DNA from: Pseudomonas quebecensis
GTDB taxonomy: Bacteria; Pseudomonadota; Gammaproteobacteria; Pseudomonadales; Pseudomonadaceae
Direction: 5' to 3'
Assembly: GCF_026410085.1 (NCBI RefSeq)
Contig: NZ_CP112866.1
Coordinates: 1,240,001 to 1,304,000, forward strand
Length of the DNA: 64,000 bases
Positions 17,974 to 26,398 of this stretch are shown one piece after another (the first letter of the stretch is position 1; every line of letters begins with the position of its first letter). The notes under the pieces were generated by a model. It saw only the letters and a program-made list of their open reading frames with translations. It was not told where the DNA came from and searched no databases. Position numbers and translations under genes: made by a program.

Positions 17974-18969
17974 ATGTTCGAGGAAGAAAACGCGCAATGG
18001 GGGCTGGTGCATGCCCTGGTGCTGGACGGTAAAGGCGGTGCGCGTTCGATTGCCCGGACTGAGCTTGATGACCTGCAACTGCAGCCTCAGGAAAGCCTGT
18101 GGCTGCATTGGGATCGCAGTCATCCGCAAACCCAGACCTGGTTGCGTAAATCCAGTGGCTTGAGTGAATTCGCCTGTGACCTGCTGCTGGAAGAGAACAC
18201 CCGGCCGCGCTTGTTGCCGCTGCCGGATTCGCAGTTGCTGCTGTTTCTGCGTGGGGTCAACCTCAACCCGGGCGCCGAGCCGGAGGACATGGTTTCGGTG
18301 CGTATTTTCGCCGCCGCCAACCGCGTGATTTCCCTGCGTCTGCGCCCGCTGCGCGCTACCGATGAGCTGCTGGTGCAGTTGTCGGATGGCAAGGGGCCGC
18401 GCACTGCGTCCGAACTCATACTTTATATGGCGCAGTACCTGACCAATAAAGTGCAGGACCTGGTCACGGATTTGTCTGAAATCGTCGATACCGAAGAAGA
18501 AAAACTCGATACCGACGAACGGTATACTCCGGAGCACGGCAGCATTTTGCAGATCCGTCGGCGCGCAGCCGGGCTCAAGCGTTTTCTCGCCCCGCAGCGA
18601 GATATTTTTGCCCAGCTCACGCGGATTAAATTGCCCTGGTTTTGTGACGACGATGCCGACTACTGGAACGAATTGAACAACAGCCTGACCCGCTACCTGG
18701 AAGAGCTCGAATTGACCCGGGAGCGCGTGGGGCTTGTGCTGGAGGCCGAAGACCGGCGCTTGAGCGTGCGCATGAACCGCACCATGTACCGCTTCGGGAT
18801 CATCACCGGGATCTTCCTGCCGATGAGTTTCCTGACCGGCCTGCTGGGCATAAATGTTGGGGGTATCCCGTTCTCGGCCAGCCCCTACGGATTCATGATT
18901 GCGTGCCTGCTGATGGTCACTGTGGCACTCGGGCAATGGTGGCTGTTTCGACGATTGCGCTGGGTTTGA
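17974..18969 (+). CDS. zntB: Zinc transporter ZntB (CorA family)
   Basis: 331-residue CorA-family protein: large cytoplasmic N-terminal domain, then two C-terminal membrane segments (about 275-325) with the pore-loop motif GIN in TGLLGINVGGIPF, the ZntB version of the GMN signature. It carries zinc across the inner membrane. ATG at 17974 is used; an in-frame GTG lies six bases earlier. Confidence 0.9.
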   Translation: MFEEENAQWGLVHALVLDGKGGARSIARTELDDLQLQPQESLWLHWDRSHPQTQTWLRKSSGLSEFACDLLLEENTRPRLLPLPDSQLLLFLRGVNLNPGAEPEDMVSVRIFAAANRVISLRLRPLRATDELLVQLSDGKGPRTASELILYMAQYLTNKVQDLVTDLSEIVDTEEEKLDTDERYTPEHGSILQIRRRAAGLKRFLAPQRDIFAQLTRIKLPWFCDDDADYWNELNNSLTRYLEELELTRERVGLVLEAEDRRLSVRMNRTMYRFGIITGIFLPMSFLTGLLGINVGGIPFSASPYGFMIACLLMVTVALGQWWLFRRLRWV

Positions 18970-19055
18970 GCTGAATATGAGCTGAACGTAGGAAGGGTCT
19001 TATGTGACCCGATGAAATTTACCCTCGTCTTTTAAATCACTTGCGAGAGGTCTTT

Positions 19056-19301
19056 ATGCACGATCCGTTCGAACAGTCTTTGCGTGACATGCTCAATGCT
19101 TCGCCGTCCAACCGCGACGACGATGCGTGCCTGGGTCGCGTGCTGAAAACCGCCAACCGTCAGGTAGGGGCGGGGGATCTGTTCGGGTTGTTGGGTCGTT
19201 GGCTGCCGGCATTGATGATGGCGCTGAACAACGGTTCGGCCCATGTGTCACCGGTTTCCCGGCGTAAACCTCTTGCTCGCACTGCTGATAAGGCTGACTG
19301 A
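19056..19301 (+). CDS. crfX: CrfX protein
   Basis: 81-residue small protein, MHDPFEQSLRDMLNASPSNR at the N-terminus, matching in size and place the CrfX gene before cmpX-sigX in Pseudomonas. Biochemical role unknown; linked in the genus to the cell-envelope stress cluster. GCGAGAGG precedes the ATG. cmpX starts four bases after its stop. Confidence 0.88.
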   Translation: MHDPFEQSLRDMLNASPSNRDDDACLGRVLKTANRQVGAGDLFGLLGRWLPALMMALNNGSAHVSPVSRRKPLARTADKAD

Positions 19302-19305
19302 AACT

Positions 19306-20130
19306 ATGGAACTTGATCTCTGGACTCAGAGCCTGGTTACTGCGATGACCGCATTGTGGACCAAGGTGGCGAATTTCATTCCCAACCTGTTTGGGGCGCT
19401 GGTCCTGGTACTGCTGGGCTTTGTGGTGGCCAAGCTGCTGGACACCCTGTTGTCCAAACTGCTGGCAAAGCTGGGCCTGGACCGTTTGATGGCCGGCACC
19501 GGCCTGACCAAGCTGCTGGGGCGCGCCGGGCTGCAAGTGCCGATTTCTACGCTGGTGGGCAAGATCGTCTACTGGTTCGTTCTGTTGATTTTTCTGGTTT
19601 CTGCGGCCCAGTCCCTTGGACTTGAGCGAGTTTCAGCTACGCTCGACATGCTTGCGCTGTATTTGCCGAAGGTTTTCGGCGGCGCGCTGGTGTTGCTGGT
19701 AGGCGTATTGCTGGCGCAACTGGCCAATGGGCTGGTGCGCGGCGCCGCCGAAGGCGTGGGGTTGGACTATGCCGCCGGCCTCGGGCGAATTGCTCAGGGG
19801 CTGGTGATCATCATCAGTATTTCGGTCGCGATCAGCCAGTTGGAGGTCAAAACCGACCTGCTTAACCACGTGATTGTGATTGTTTTGATTACCGTTGGTC
19901 TGGCCGTTGCGCTGGCCATGGGGTTAGGAAGCCGGGAAATTGCCGGCCAGATTCTTGCGGGAATCTACGTGCGCGAGTTGTACCAGGTAGGGCAACAGGT
20001 GCGTGTGGGCGAGGTCGAAGGGCAAATCGAGGAGATCGGTACCGTCAAGACGACAGTGCTGACCGACGACGGTGACCTGGTGTCGTTGTCGAACCGGATT
20101 CTTCTCGAGCAGCAGGTCAGTAGCCGCTAA
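19306..20130 (+). CDS. cmpX: CmpX, MscS-related membrane protein
   Basis: 274-residue inner-membrane protein with several hydrophobic segments (about 20-45, 85-110, 125-150, 165-185, 195-215) and a C-terminal beta-domain (GQQVRVGEVEGQIEEIGTVKTTVL) like that of small mechanosensitive channels. In Pseudomonas CmpX influences SigX activity and envelope stress. Start ATG at 19306, inside the crfX-cmpX-sigX-oprF run. Confidence 0.9.
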   Translation: MELDLWTQSLVTAMTALWTKVANFIPNLFGALVLVLLGFVVAKLLDTLLSKLLAKLGLDRLMAGTGLTKLLGRAGLQVPISTLVGKIVYWFVLLIFLVSAAQSLGLERVSATLDMLALYLPKVFGGALVLLVGVLLAQLANGLVRGAAEGVGLDYAAGLGRIAQGLVIIISISVAISQLEVKTDLLNHVIVIVLITVGLAVALAMGLGSREIAGQILAGIYVRELYQVGQQVRVGEVEGQIEEIGTVKTTVLTDDGDLVSLSNRILLEQQVSSR

Positions 20131-20217
20131 ACCGGCAAACCCTGCTAATGTACGCCGCCGCGAACCCGGGTGACCGGGCCGCAGCGGACATTGACCTGAC
20201 TGTCGGCACGACTTGTT

Positions 20218-20808
20218 TTGAATAAAGCCCAAACGCTGTCTACGCGCTATGACCCCCGTGAGCTCTCTGATGAGGAGCTGGTCGCGCGCTCGCATACGGA
20301 GCTGTTTCACGTAACACGCGCGTACGAAGAATTAATGCGCAGATATCAACGCACTCTGTTCAACGTTTGTTCAAGGTATTTGGGGAACGATAGAGATGCG
20401 GACGATGTCTGTCAGGAAGTGATGCTCAAGGTGCTTTACGGCCTCAAGAACTTCGAGGGCAAATCGAAGTTCAAGACCTGGCTGTACAGCATCACGTACA
20501 ACGAGTGCATCACGCAGTATCGGAAGGAACGGCGAAAGCGTCGCTTGATGGACGCTTTGAGTCTGGACCCCCTTGAGGAGGCGTCTGAAGAAAAGGCGCC
20601 GGCACCCGAGGAGAAGGGCGGACTCGATCGCTGGCTGGTGCATGTGAACCCGATTGACCGGGAAATTCTGGTGCTACGATTTGTCGCAGAGCTGGAGTTC
20701 CAGGAAATCGCCGACATCATGCACATGGGTTTGAGTGCTACAAAAATGCGTTACAAGCGTGCTCTTGATAAATTACGTGAGAAATTTGCGGGCGAGACTG
20801 AAACTTAG
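20218..20808 (+). CDS. sigX: ECF sigma factor SigX
   Basis: 196-residue ECF sigma-70 factor. Region 2 holds YQRTLFNVCSRYLGNDRDAD and FKTWLYSITYNECITQYRK; region 4 holds FQEIADIMHMGLSATKMRYKR. It drives oprF and many envelope and lipid genes in the genus. Start is TTG at 20218, giving the conserved opening MNKAQTLSTRYDPRELSDEE; no in-frame ATG lies near it. Confidence 0.95.
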   Translation: MNKAQTLSTRYDPRELSDEELVARSHTELFHVTRAYEELMRRYQRTLFNVCSRYLGNDRDADDVCQEVMLKVLYGLKNFEGKSKFKTWLYSITYNECITQYRKERRKRRLMDALSLDPLEEASEEKAPAPEEKGGLDRWLVHVNPIDREILVLRFVAELEFQEIADIMHMGLSATKMRYKRALDKLREKFAGETET

Positions 20809-20915
20809 TGCGTAGCAAATATCTCTTACGTGTAGGCAAGTTCTGTTAGACTTGTCGCCGAGTTGTCCCCCGGTTTGTGGGACTGCTTTACAATCACCAG
20901 ATGGGGATTTAACGG
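20809..20915 (+). promoter_or_regulatory. oprF upstream region
   Basis: The 107 bases between sigX and oprF are AT-richer than the surroundings and precede a highly expressed gene. SigX-dependent and sigma70 promoters are known here in other pseudomonads; I do not assign exact boxes. Confidence 0.4.
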
Positions 20916-21896
20916 ATGAAACTGAAAAACACCTTGGGCTTGGCCATTGGTTCTCTTATTGCCGCTACTTCTTTCGGCGTTCTGGCACAAGGCCAAGGCG
21001 CAGTTGAAGGCGAGCTGTTCTACAAGAAGCAGTACAACGATAGCGTCAAGCACATCGAAGACGGCTTCAATCCTGGCGCTCGCATCGGTTACTTCCTGAC
21101 CGACGACCTGTCCTTGAACCTGTCCTACGACAAGACCAACCACACCCGTTCGAACGACGGTACTGGTAGCCAGAAAATCAAAGGCGATACCGGCAGCCTG
21201 GTTGCCCAGTATCACTTCGGTCAAGCTGGCGTCGACTCCCTGCGTCCATACGTAGAAGGCGGTTTCGGTCACCAGAGCCGTACCAACGTACAGGCTGACG
21301 GTCACAGCGGTCGCGATCAGACCACTTTCGCCACTGTCGGTACCGGCGTTAAGTACTACTTCACCAACAACCTGTACGCTCGTGCCGGTGTTGAAGCTGA
21401 CTACGGTCTGGACAACGGCAAGTGGGACTACTCCGCACTGGTCGGCCTGGGCGTAAACTTCGGCGGTAACGCTGGCGCAGCTGCTCCAGCTCCTACCCCA
21501 GCACCAGCTCCAGAGCCAACTCCAGAGCCAGAAGCTCCAGTTGCTCAGGTTGTTCGTGTTGAGCTGGACGTGAAGTTCGACTTCGACAAGGCCGTTGTTA
21601 AGCCTAACAGCTACGGCGACGTGAAAAACCTGGCCGACTTCATGGCTCAGTACCCATCTACTAACGTAGAAGTAGCTGGTCACACTGACTCCGTAGGTCC
21701 AGACGCTTACAACCAGAAGCTGTCCCAGCGTCGTGCTGACGCTGTTAAGCAAGTCCTGGTTAAAGACGGCGTGGCTCCTAGCCGTGTAACTGCTGTAGGT
21801 TACGGCGAATCCCGCCCAGTTGCTGACAACGCAACTGAAGCTGGTCGTGCTGTTAACCGTCGCGTAGAAGCGTCGGTTGAAGCTACCGCTCAGTAA
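20916..21896 (+). CDS. oprF: Major outer-membrane porin OprF
   Basis: 326 residues: signal peptide ending about SFGVLA, an N-terminal 8-strand beta-barrel (about 25-175), a Pro/Ala-rich hinge (about 183-206), and an OmpA-like peptidoglycan-binding domain with VEVAGHTDSVG and LSQRRADAVKQVL. It is the structural porin anchoring outer membrane to peptidoglycan. Codon use (gct, gta, cca, tcc) differs from neighbours, as expected for a very highly expressed gene. Confidence 0.97.
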   Translation: MKLKNTLGLAIGSLIAATSFGVLAQGQGAVEGELFYKKQYNDSVKHIEDGFNPGARIGYFLTDDLSLNLSYDKTNHTRSNDGTGSQKIKGDTGSLVAQYHFGQAGVDSLRPYVEGGFGHQSRTNVQADGHSGRDQTTFATVGTGVKYYFTNNLYARAGVEADYGLDNGKWDYSALVGLGVNFGGNAGAAAPAPTPAPAPEPTPEPEAPVAQVVRVELDVKFDFDKAVVKPNSYGDVKNLADFMAQYPSTNVEVAGHTDSVGPDAYNQKLSQRRADAVKQVLVKDGVAPSRVTAVGYGESRPVADNATEAGRAVNRRVEASVEATAQ

Positions 21897-21908
21897 TACT
21901 GAGTTGTA

Positions 21909-21941
21909 GAAAAAACCCGGCTCAGGCCGGGTTTTTTTTCG
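21909..21941 (+). terminator. Terminator of oprF
   Basis: Stem aaaaacccggc / gccgggttttt with loop tca, followed by eight T; symmetric, so it may also end cobA transcription from the other strand. Confidence 0.92.
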
Positions 21942-21955
21942 CCTGCCATTTAATC

Positions 21956-22699
21956 TCAGGCACTGGCGACGGTCGCGACAGACGCGGCCTGGTCGCCGGC
22001 GGCAACGCGGCCGATTACCAGGATCGCTGGGCTTTTCAGCGCGAATGCCTGGGCATCCTCGTACAGGTGTGACAACGTGCTGCGACACTCGCGCTGTTGG
22101 GGCAGCGAGGCATTTTCGATCATCGCCACCGGCATGTCGGCTGCCATCCCGCCGTCGAGCAGTTGCTGGCGGATCTCTTCCAGTTTGGCCACGCCCATGT
22201 ACACGACCAGGGTGGTGCCGCCTTCGGCCAGTGCCCGCCAGTTCAGACGACTGTCGTCCTGGGTGTGCGCAGTGACCAGCGTTACGCCACGGCTTACACC
22301 GCGCAGCGTCAGCGCAATCGAGCAATTCGTCGCGCCTGCCAGGCCCGCGGTAATCCCGTTGACCAACTCCACCTCAACGCCTCGCTCGCGCAACCATAGC
22401 GCCTCTTCGCCGCCCCGCCCGAAAATGCACGGATCACCGCCCTTGAGGCGCACCACGCATTTGCCCTGGCGCGCATAGCGCAACATGAGACGATGGATAA
22501 AATCCTGTGGCGTGGAGCGGCAGCCGCCGCGTTTGCCCACTGTGATGACGCGCGCCATGGCGCAATGTTCCAGCACTGCCGGGTTGACCAGGTCATCGAT
22601 CAACACCACATCGGCGGCATGCAGGGCTCGGACCGCCTTGAGGGTCAACAGCTCCGGATCACCGGGGCCTGCGCCCACCAGCCAGACTTTTGCGTTCAT
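21956..22699 (-). CDS. cobA: Uroporphyrinogen-III C-methyltransferase (SUMT)
   Basis: 247-residue SAM-dependent enzyme making precorrin-2 for siroheme and cobalamin. Motifs: VGAGPGDPELLTLKA near the N-terminus and GGDPCIFGRGGEE (Cys where Phe is usual), TLVVYMG, and AMIENASLPQQR. Siroheme is the cofactor of assimilatory nitrite reductase, which explains its place 20 bases after the nitrate-operon kinase. Confidence 0.95.
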   Translation of the reverse strand: MNAKVWLVGAGPGDPELLTLKAVRALHAADVVLIDDLVNPAVLEHCAMARVITVGKRGGCRSTPQDFIHRLMLRYARQGKCVVRLKGGDPCIFGRGGEEALWLRERGVEVELVNGITAGLAGATNCSIALTLRGVSRGVTLVTAHTQDDSRLNWRALAEGGTTLVVYMGVAKLEEIRQQLLDGGMAADMPVAMIENASLPQQRECRSTLSHLYEDAQAFALKSPAILVIGRVAAGDQAASVATVASA

Positions 22700-22719
22700 A
22701 GAGTTGCCCTCAGAGATGG

Positions 22720-24390
22720 TCAGCTGTGAAAGAGTGCATACAGAAGCACCAGATTAACCAGCACCGATAGCAGCGCCACGCTACGCCATACCTTCAGCGG
22801 TTCGCGCTCCAGCAAAGGTCTGGGACGAATACTCAACTCCCGCCGGTCAGCCTGCTCTAATGCCAGCAGCCATTCTTCGGCGGTTTCATAGCGTTGCGCC
22901 GGCTGCGCGGCCACGGCCCGTTCCAGGCTCAACGCCAGCCACTCCGGCAGGTCAGGACGATAGCGGCTGGCGCTGATGGGCTGAGTGAATCTGGGGCGCT
23001 GGAAAGCTTCGATTTCGCCGTAGGGATAGTGCCCGGTCAGCAGGTAGTACAAGGTGACGCCAACGCCGTATAAATCTTGCTGGGCGGTAGGACTCTCGCC
23101 GTTGAAAGCCTCGGGTGCGATAAAGCTCGGTGTACCCGGCAACGCATGAGCATGGTCCTCCGACAGGCCCGGGCAGTAGGCCAGGCCGAAATCCAGCACG
23201 CGCAACTCACCGTCGTCCCCCAGCAACAGGTTCTCCGGCTTGATATCGCGGTGCAGGATCTGCCTGCGGTGCAGCAGGCCCACCGCCCGCAGCAAGCGCT
23301 CGGCAATCGATTGCCATTGCGCCAGAGGCAGGGGCCCTTGCTGCTGGAACAGGGCCGCAAGGGTTCGCCCGGGATATTCGCGCATGACGTAATACAGATG
23401 CTGCCGACTACCAGCGGCATGCACCTGCGGGAACGCGCGCCCGGCCACCCGGCGCAGAAACCACTCCTCGGCCAGCAACGCCTGGGCGGCGTCGCTGTCG
23501 TCCTCGCGGTTCAAGGGCAGGGTTTTCAGCAGCCACGGTTGCTGCTGGGTATCGCGTACCCGGTAGAGCAAGGATTGTCGGCTTTGCGCCAGTACGGCAT
23601 CCACCTGCCAGCCTTCAAAGTGTTGGCCGATTTTTAATAGCGGCGGCAGCGGCCATTGCTGCAACTGCACCAGTGCGTCGCCCAGGGTGGCCGCACCGAG
23701 TGCATCCACGCGGACCAGCACAGCGCTGGCGTTGTCCTGGCTGCCGCCCAGATGGGCCGCGTTGACCAGGGTGGTCACCGCCAGGTCCAGGTCGGCCTGT
23801 TCACGCAGGATCGCCTGGATACTGTGATCGCCCAGCGTTGCCCATACGCCGTCGCTGAGCAGCAGAAAACATTCACCCTCGCGCAACTGGCCATCGAGAA
23901 AATCCACCACCAGGTGCTGGTCCAGGCCCAGCGCACGCTTGAGCACGTGTTGCATGCCTGGCTGTTCCCATACGTGATCTTCGCTGATGCGCTGCAACAC
24001 GCCATCCAGCCAGCGATAAGCCCGACAGTCGCCGACATGCGCCAGGGTGAAGCGTTGACCGCGAAACACCAGGGCGCTGAGGGTGGTCAGCAGCGGCTGG
24101 CCACCGCCGTTAGCCTGCAACCAGCGATTCTGCGCCAGCAGCAGCCGCTCCAGCGACTGGGCCACGCTCCAGGTTTGCGGCGTGGCGTAGTAGTCAATCG
24201 CCAGGGCCTGCAGGGTCGAGCGCGCGGCCAATCCGCCATCGGCGCATTGGCTGACGCCGTCGGCCATCGCGCACAGGTAGCCTTTGCTGGCCGCCAGTTC
24301 CGCCGCGGGCGTGACCACCCGCAGCGCATCCTGGTTTTCCATGCGTGGACCGATGGCGCTGGCTTGGGCGACGCTCAGTCGCAGGCTCAT
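22720..24390 (-). CDS. Fused PP2C phosphatase / Ser-Thr protein kinase
   Basis: 556 residues. N-terminal PP2C-type phosphatase (about 1-235; RMENQDAL, MADGVSQC, HVGDCRAY, GSQDNASAVLV with metal-binding aspartates), kinase domain (about 255-510; HRDIKPENLLL catalytic loop, DFGLAYCPG, APEAF), and a C-terminal membrane segment in the last 22 residues. A gene of this type is a regular member of Pseudomonas nitrate-assimilation loci; its substrates are unknown. Its ATG overlaps the nasA stop by one base (TGATG), so translation is probably coupled. Confidence 0.93.
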   Translation of the reverse strand: MSLRLSVAQASAIGPRMENQDALRVVTPAAELAASKGYLCAMADGVSQCADGGLAARSTLQALAIDYYATPQTWSVAQSLERLLLAQNRWLQANGGGQPLLTTLSALVFRGQRFTLAHVGDCRAYRWLDGVLQRISEDHVWEQPGMQHVLKRALGLDQHLVVDFLDGQLREGECFLLLSDGVWATLGDHSIQAILREQADLDLAVTTLVNAAHLGGSQDNASAVLVRVDALGAATLGDALVQLQQWPLPPLLKIGQHFEGWQVDAVLAQSRQSLLYRVRDTQQQPWLLKTLPLNREDDSDAAQALLAEEWFLRRVAGRAFPQVHAAGSRQHLYYVMREYPGRTLAALFQQQGPLPLAQWQSIAERLLRAVGLLHRRQILHRDIKPENLLLGDDGELRVLDFGLAYCPGLSEDHAHALPGTPSFIAPEAFNGESPTAQQDLYGVGVTLYYLLTGHYPYGEIEAFQRPRFTQPISASRYRPDLPEWLALSLERAVAAQPAQRYETAEEWLLALEQADRRELSIRPRPLLEREPLKVWRSVALLSVLVNLVLLYALFHS

Positions 24391-25601
24391 CAGACGCGCG
24401 CTGCCGTCACGGCTGCAGAACCCCAGGTGGTTCTCCAGCGACGCTTGACCCCATGCAGCCCGAACCACGCCAGAACGGCCAGGCTGGCAAACAGCCACAG
24501 AGCCAGTTGATAGCTGCCGGTGCTTTGCTTGATTGCGCCCATGCCGGCCGCCAAAGCGAAGCCACCGATGCCGCCGGCCATGCCGATCAGGCCGGTCATT
24601 ACGCCGATTTCCCGGCGAAAGCGCTGCGGAACCAACTGGAATACGGCCCCGTTGCCCGCACCGAGACCGAGCATGGTGCAGACGAAAAGCGCCAGCGCCG
24701 CGTAGGAACTGGGCAGGTTGAAGCCCACTGCGGCGATGCAGATGGCCGCGACGCTATACATGCCCAGCAGGGTGCGGATGCCGCCGAACCGGTCGGCAAG
24801 GGCGCCGCCCAGCGGACGCATCAGGCTGCCACCGAACACGCACGCGGCAGTGTAATAGCCGGCGGTTACCGGGCTGAGGCGGTATTGGTCGTTGAAGTAG
24901 CCGGGCAGGGCGCTGGCCAGGCCGATAAAACCGCCGAACGTCACGCTGTAGAAGAACATGAACCACCAGCTGTCACGGTCGCCCAGGGCCTTGAAATAGT
25001 CAGCCATGGATTTGGCTTTCGGGCGTTCAGGGGCATTGCGCGCCAGCCAGGCGAAGACCACGAGCGTCACGATCAGCGGGATTAATGCGAAGCCAAAGAC
25101 GTTGCTCCAGCCAAACGCTGCGGCGAGAACCGGCGCCAGCAGCGCGGCGAACACCGTGCCCGAGTTACCGGCTCCGGCAATCCCCATGGCCTTGCCCTGG
25201 TGCTCGGCGGGGTACCACTGGGACGCCAGGGGCAGTGCCACGGCGAAGGACGCGCCGGCCATGCCAAGAAACAGCCCCAGCACCAGGGCCTGTTCGTAAC
25301 TGTGTATCCCCAGCTTCCAGGCACCGAACAGCGCGACAATCACGATCACCTGGCCGATCATCCCGGCGGTTTTGGGCGACAGCCTGTCGGCCAGCATCCC
25401 CATCAGAAAACGCAGTACCGCGCCGGCCAGGATCGGCGTCGCGACCATCAGGCCGCGCTGCTGGGTGGTCAACTGCAAGTCGGCGGCGATCTGCACCGCC
25501 AGCGGTCCCAGCAGATACCAGACCATAAAGCTCAGGTCGAAATACAGGAACGCGGCAAACAGGGTCGGGGTGTGCCCGGATTTCCAGAAGCTTGATTTCA
25601 T
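24390..25601 (-). CDS. nasA: Nitrate/nitrite transporter (MFS, NNP family)
   Basis: 403 residues, twelve predicted membrane helices. The NNP-family nitrate signatures are present: GIAGAGNSGTV and GLGAGNGAVFQLVP. Probable nitrate importer. Preceded by a sigma54 promoter and an ANTAR-type antitermination leader (see 25702-25807), so expression should need NtrC-type activation plus free NasT. Unlike P. aeruginosa, as I recall it, no nirB, nirD or nitrate-reductase gene follows. Confidence 0.93.
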   Translation of the reverse strand: MKSSFWKSGHTPTLFAAFLYFDLSFMVWYLLGPLAVQIAADLQLTTQQRGLMVATPILAGAVLRFLMGMLADRLSPKTAGMIGQVIVIVALFGAWKLGIHSYEQALVLGLFLGMAGASFAVALPLASQWYPAEHQGKAMGIAGAGNSGTVFAALLAPVLAAAFGWSNVFGFALIPLIVTLVVFAWLARNAPERPKAKSMADYFKALGDRDSWWFMFFYSVTFGGFIGLASALPGYFNDQYRLSPVTAGYYTAACVFGGSLMRPLGGALADRFGGIRTLLGMYSVAAICIAAVGFNLPSSYAALALFVCTMLGLGAGNGAVFQLVPQRFRREIGVMTGLIGMAGGIGGFALAAGMGAIKQSTGSYQLALWLFASLAVLAWFGLHGVKRRWRTTWGSAAVTAARV

Positions 25602-25701
25602 CACGCACCTCAACGGTTGGGAGTGTTGTAAGAAGGCCGGGTGATGGAACAGCCGCAACGGCCGCCCCACCGGCCCCATGCAGGGGGCCAAAACGAAAAA
25701 A

Positions 25702-25776
25702 CGCCGCCACCGGGTTCGCGAGGGCAAACCGGATGTGCGACGTCTTTGTCGTGGAGGGGCAACCGCCGTTGGTTAC
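25702..25776 (-). promoter_or_regulatory. NasT-responsive two-hairpin antitermination leader of nasA
   Basis: Read on the minus strand. Hairpin P1 (25776-25759) is GTAACC, hexaloop AACGGC, GGTTGC. Hairpin P2 (25751-25738) is CGAC, hexaloop AAAGAC, GTCG. Both loops have A at position 1 and G at position 4, the signature of ANTAR protein targets. A terminator follows: CGTCGC (25742-25737) can pair with GCGGCG (25707-25702), enclosing an inner CCGG stem, then a U run at 25701-25695. The terminator's first strand shares bases with P2, so the two folds exclude each other. Confidence 0.85.
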
Positions 25777-25791
25777 CTGTAATGCTTGATT

Positions 25792-25807
25792 AGCAAAAGC
25801 TGAGCCA
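25792..25807 (-). promoter_or_regulatory. Sigma54 promoter of nasA
   Basis: Minus strand TGGCTC-AGCTT-TTGCT: GG and GC are ten bases apart as required for the -24/-12 boxes. Expected transcription start about 25781, a few bases before hairpin P1. Confidence 0.8.
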
Positions 25808-25809
25808 GA

Positions 25810-26385
25810 TCAGCCCAACAGCTCGCTCATGGCGATGATCTGCTCCGCCACCTGGATCAGTTTCTGCTGGCGGCTCATGGCCTGGCGGCGCATCAGGGTG
25901 TAGGCCTCTTCTTCATTGCAGCCTTTCATTTTCATCAGCATGCCCTTGGCCAGCTCGATGCGCTTGCGCTCGGCCAGTTGCTGGTCGCGTGCCTGCAACT
26001 GGGCGCGCAAGGCCTGGTCGCTTTCGAAGCGGGCCATGGCCACGTCGAGGATCGGTTGCAGACGCTGGGCCTGGATGCCCTCGACGATATAGGCGCTGAC
26101 GCCGGACTTGATGGCCTGGCGCATCACCGTCGGGTCGTGTTCGTCGGTAAACATCACAATGGGGCGCGGTTGATCGCGACTCACCAGCACCACTTGCTCC
26201 ATCACATCACGCCCCGGCGACTCGGTATCGATCAGGATCACGTCCGGGCGCACTGTTTCGACGCGCGCCGGCAGGTCGATGATCAGGCCCGACTCGTCGA
26301 TCACCTCGAATCCGGCCTCGATCAGCGCGGTGCGCAGGCGCCCGACCTTGCGCGGGGTGTCGTTGATCAACAGGATTCGCAGCAT
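25810..26385 (-). CDS. nasT: Nitrate-responsive ANTAR antiterminator NasT
   Basis: 191 residues: receiver-like domain (1-120, LLINDTPRKVGRLRTALIEAG; a TES replaces the usual phospho-acceptor context) and C-terminal ANTAR RNA-binding domain (about 130-188, LAERKRIELAKGMLMKMKGCNEEEAY). With no nitrate, NasS holds NasT; when freed, NasT binds dual-hexaloop leaders and prevents termination. Two matching leaders are in this window. It follows nasS by 13 bases. Confidence 0.93.
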   Translation of the reverse strand: MLRILLINDTPRKVGRLRTALIEAGFEVIDESGLIIDLPARVETVRPDVILIDTESPGRDVMEQVVLVSRDQPRPIVMFTDEHDPTVMRQAIKSGVSAYIVEGIQAQRLQPILDVAMARFESDQALRAQLQARDQQLAERKRIELAKGMLMKMKGCNEEEAYTLMRRQAMSRQQKLIQVAEQIIAMSELLG

Positions 26386-26398
26386 GGCCTTTCTCCTG

